18,658 bases of DNA from JAZKFT01 sp963845495 (lineage in GTDB: Bacteria; Bacteroidota; Bacteroidia; Chitinophagales; Chitinophagaceae): the NCBI GenBank assembly GCA_963845495.1, contig CAWJTH010000197.1, positions 1 to 18,658 of the forward strand, in the 5' to 3' direction. The notes under the pieces were generated by a model that saw nothing but the letters and a program-made list of their open reading frames with translations, did no database searches and was not told the DNA's origin. Within the stretch, counting starts at the first letter, position 1. Each line of letters begins with the position of its first letter. Shown here one piece after another: positions 15,945 through 18,658 of the stretch. The position numbers and the translations under genes are program-made.

Positions 15945-16955
15945 ATGGAAAACGAAGAAAGCACAATCAGCAGAAGAAAGGCTATTTCTGGAATAAGCGC
16001 TGGCATTGCCGCAACAGTTATTCTGCCTGCCTTGACTGCCAACGCCAAAGAAAAACGCGATTTTGGAACAGGTGCAACGCTAGAAGATCCTACCACCAAA
16101 TATCCTAAACCTCCTTTTAAAGGGCAATCGCAACCGTGGCCCGGCCTTGCCGGACAAATGGATCCTAAGCCAGACCATGGAGAAAAAAGCTATAAAGGTT
16201 CTGGACGGCTGCAAGGCCGGAAAGCGTTGATTACGGGTGGGGATTCTGGCATGGGCCGGGCTGCCGCAATCGCCTTTGCAAGGGAAGGCGCCGATGTGGC
16301 CATTAATTATTTGCCCGCCGAGGAACCGGATGCAAAAGAAGTGATTGCCCTGATTAAAGCGGAAGGGCGTAAAGCCGTTGCTATACCTGGCGACATTCGC
16401 CAAGAGGATTTTTGTAAAAAGCTGGTAGCCACCGCAGTTAGCGAACTTGGTGGTCTCGATATTGTTGTTAGCAATGCGGGTCGGCAACAATCTAACAAAT
16501 CCATTCTTGACATTACAACGGAACAATTCGATTGGACAATAAAAACAAATATTTATGCGCCATTCTGGATCATAAAAGCTGCCCTACCCCATTTACCACC
16601 GGGTTCTGCAATTATCGGCACCACATCCGAGCAGGCCACCGATCCATCACCCGATCTTTATGATTATGCACAAACTAAAGCTGCCACTACCAATTATGTA
16701 AAATCCCTTGCCAAACAACTGGCATCCAAAGGCATACGGGTAAACGGTGTAGCGCCTGGGCCTATTTGGACGCCCCTCCAAGTAAGCGGCGGTGCAACAC
16801 AGGAAAAGTTGATGAATTTTGGTGGTCAAACGCCTTTAGGGAGACCGGGGCAACCAGCAGAGTTGGCCTCTATTTATGTTCAGTTGGCAGCAAGCGATGC
16901 AAGTTTTGCAACTGGGCAAATATATGGCTCCGCAGGTGGAAGCGGGCAGCCCTAA
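15945..16955 (+). CDS. Tat-exported SDR-family oxidoreductase (YghA/general-stress type)
   Basis: 336 residues. The N terminus carries a twin-arginine motif (SRRKAIS, R10-R11) followed by a hydrophobic stretch (ISAGIAATVILPALTANA), so it is probably exported folded through Tat or membrane-anchored. A ~45-residue extension rich in Pro (PKPPFKGQSQPWPG) precedes the Rossmann core. The core has the dinucleotide motif TGGDSGMG at 97-104, DI and NAG motifs in the usual order (GGLDIVVSNAG), the catalytic Ser region IIGTTSEQA, and the catalytic pair Y241/K245 in YAQTK. The closing VNGVAPGPIWTPL and TGQIYGSAGG are normal for the group. This SDR subfamily includes E. coli YghA and Bacillus general-stress proteins and uses NAD(P)H. 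The substrate is unknown. Export of an NAD(P)-dependent SDR is unusual but is seen in this subfamily. The gene is intact. Confidence 0.93.
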   Translation: MENEESTISRRKAISGISAGIAATVILPALTANAKEKRDFGTGATLEDPTTKYPKPPFKGQSQPWPGLAGQMDPKPDHGEKSYKGSGRLQGRKALITGGDSGMGRAAAIAFAREGADVAINYLPAEEPDAKEVIALIKAEGRKAVAIPGDIRQEDFCKKLVATAVSELGGLDIVVSNAGRQQSNKSILDITTEQFDWTIKTNIYAPFWIIKAALPHLPPGSAIIGTTSEQATDPSPDLYDYAQTKAATTNYVKSLAKQLASKGIRVNGVAPGPIWTPLQVSGGATQEKLMNFGGQTPLGRPGQPAELASIYVQLAASDASFATGQIYGSAGGSGQP

Positions 16956-16977
16956 CACATCACCCATGGTTTTGAAC

Positions 16978-17148
16978 AATTGGTAGTGCCTCAGTTTGAA
17001 ATTTAATGCTTTGACCGTAAAGCAAAAAGATTAAGCATCTCAATTCAGTGTTTCTGTGCCTCAGTGGCAAACCAATATTGCCACTAAGGCACAGAAACAC
17101 TAAAACTTTTAATCTTCAACTTCAAACTGAAACACTACCGAACAATTG
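16978..17148. repeat. ~170 bp fold-back element with 24-bp central hairpin
   Basis: The core is a hairpin with two 24-base arms (17047-17070 and 17078-17101) around a 7-base loop, with one mismatch. Further out, TCAGTTTGAA (16991-17000) pairs with TTCAAACTGA (17121-17130), GGTAGTG (16982-16988) with CACTACC (17133-17139), and CAATTG (16978-16983) with CAATTG (17143-17148), so almost the whole gap between the SDR and thiamine-enzyme genes folds back on itself. Its position 23 bases after the SDR stop would allow a terminator role, but the size and symmetry fit a mobile palindromic repeat better. No coding capacity. Confidence 0.75.
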
Positions 17149-17206
17149 GCTAGTAATGCTTTTGCCCGATAGCTAAGAATTAAATCCTGACGTTAAAAAA
17201 ATTAGT

Positions 17207-18658
17207 ATGTCAACTTCTAGACGACAGTTTATGCAAGACATTTCCCTCTCCATTGCGGGGGCGGCAATAGTGTCAAATTCAACAGCACAAATTGTTTCAC
17301 CACAATCCGGTAATAAAATGGAAAACAAAAAAGATAATATCGATCAGTCGCAGAATACTTCAGATATATTGGTTCAAAAACTAATAGATTGGAATGTAGA
17401 AGTGATCTTTGGCATAATCGGCGACGGCATTAACCCGATCATAGAAGCATTGCGTAAACGCCGCGATAAAATAAAGTTGATAACTGTGCGCCACGAAGAA
17501 GCCGCGGCTTTTATGGCAAGTGGCTATGCGAAATACACTGGCAAATTAGGTGTTTGCATCGGCACATCTGGTCCGGGTGCCGTGCATTTAATGAATGGGA
17601 TATACGACGCATCCATGGAAGGCGCCCCAGTGCTGGCCATTACGGGTTCTGTTTTTCACGATCTGGTTGGCACTTATTTTACACAAGAGGTGGATACCGT
17701 TGCCATGATGAAAGATGCCACCGTTTACAACAAAATGATCTCCGGTCCACGGCAAGCAATGACCATCGTGGATATTGCTTGCCGTACCGCATTGAACGAA
17801 CCGGGCGTGGCACACCTTACTATTTCTAAAGATGTGCAACAGAAAATGCTATCGGACGATAAACCCTCAAAAGACAGCGACAACCTAGTCGGATCATCGG
17901 TTTTCTTCCCACGTACGCAAGCGCCAGCCGAAGACGAGTTAAATGCCGCTGCCGAATTGTTGAACAACAGTTCCAAGATTATGATACTGGCAGGGCGTGG
18001 TGCACTGCATGCTAAAAATGAAGTGATGCAATTGGCGGAAAAGTTAAATGCGCCTGTGGCGAAAGCGTTATTGGGCAAGGCTTTGATGCCTGATGATTCT
18101 ACCATATACCACCGGCGGAACTGGCCATTTGGGTACCATACCTTCTATGGAAATGATGCATAGTTGCGACACATTGCTAATCCTTGGCAGCAATATGCCG
18201 TGGCTGGCTTATTATCCCAAAACCGGTATGGCAAAAGCTATCCAGATCGATAAAGATCCCAAACGAATCGGCTTACGTTTTCCGGTAGATATTGGCTTGA
18301 ACGGCGATGTAAAAACAACCCTGACCGCTTTATTGCCGAAATTAAAGCCGCACAGCGATAAAAGTTTTTTGCAGATGGCGCAACAAAAAATGGAAACCTG
18401 GAAAACCACATTGACAAAGTTGGAACAAACGCCATCTTCGCCCATCAAACCGCAATATTTGGCCGCACAGGTAAGTAAGCTGCTAAACGACGATGCCGTT
18501 CTTGCATTCGACACTGGCGCACACACCGTTTTTAGTGCAAGGCATATACAAATAAAGCAGGGCCAGCAATTGGCGGTTTGTGGCAATCTCGCCAGCATGG
18601 CGCCCGGTTTGCCCTACGCCATTGCCGCACAGGACAAATACTGCGTAACTCAACCAGC
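17207..18658 (+). pseudogene. Tat-signal thiamine-diphosphate enzyme (pyruvate oxidase/acetolactate synthase type), frameshifted, 3'-partial
   Basis: The start has a twin-arginine motif (MSTSRRQFMQ) and a hydrophobic stretch ending near STAQ. The ThDP-binding N domain follows (ILVQKLIDWNVEVIFGIIGDGINPIIEAL), with the catalytic Glu in RHEEAAAFMASGYAKYTG (E97), then GTSGPGAVHLMNGIYDA. The reading frame breaks near 18100-18112. The first frame ends at 18163, while frame 3 continues from about 18111 as TGGTGHLGTIPSMEMMHSCD, then TLLILGSNMPW and the central and C-domain start (FDTGAHTVFSARHI, GNLASMAPGLPYAIAAQ) up to the window end. The metal-binding GDG motif lies beyond it. The family decarboxylates pyruvate, with or without FAD. 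Pyruvate oxidase is my preferred reading because of the MPSMEMMHSCDTLL-like block, but acetolactate-synthase-like is possible. Tat export of this enzyme is unusual. The break may be a sequencing error. Confidence 0.8.

Noticed and set aside
17038..17105. Central hairpin as a simple rho-independent terminator of the SDR gene
   Set aside because: There is no U-tract after it and the complementarity extends far beyond a terminator, so a repeat element explains it better.

Overview
The window looks like chromosomal DNA of a member of the Bacteroidota, probably of the Sphingobacteriales/Chitinophagales type. It is A+T-rich, genes lack clear Shine-Dalgarno sequences, and it carries a periplasmic Reg_prop-type sensor remnant of the hybrid two-component kind, a major-royal-jelly-like secreted protein and a DUF421 membrane protein. 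The genus is not resolved. No tRNA, rRNA, CRISPR array or transposase gene was seen.

Positions 1-10759 hold a tightly packed plus-strand operon that looks like an NTP-dependent conflict (defence-type) system. Its genes, in order, are a double-GTPase-like protein with an N-terminal CPxC zinc ribbon (5' end outside the window, reading frame broken twice), a GAP1-like GTPase-associated protein, a small radical-SAM/4Fe-4S protein, a coiled-coil protein, and an 1815-residue giant. The giant joins a P-loop-less N-terminal region, two CbxX-type AAA+ domains, an NB-ARC/STAND NTPase and a TPR tail. Gaps between genes are 12-23 bases, and the first junction is an ATGA overlap.

A convergent tandem-TIR gene (10985-11917, minus) follows. 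Its last ~23 residues match, at 12 of 23 positions, a short Asn/Gly-rich segment just before the NB-ARC domain of the giant. This resembles the paired amyloid-type signalling motifs that connect bacterial NLR-like receptors to separate effectors. It suggests that the TIR protein is the effector and the giant its sensor/relay.

Positions 12118-13343 (minus) carry a decayed, 3'-truncated Reg_prop sensor with at least three frame breaks. It marks the likely edge of the accessory island. Next come a DUF421 membrane protein (minus), a ~215 bp nested inverted-repeat element without coding capacity, and three plus-strand genes for exported proteins: a royal-jelly/yellow-like beta-propeller protein with a Sec signal, an SDR oxidoreductase with a Tat signal, and a thiamine-diphosphate enzyme (pyruvate oxidase/acetolactate synthase type) with a Tat signal. 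The last gene has a frame break and runs off the window. A second large fold-back repeat lies between the last two genes.

Six frame breaks in three genes, against about 9.8 kb of unbroken coding from 960 to 10759, leave open whether these are real lesions or assembly errors.
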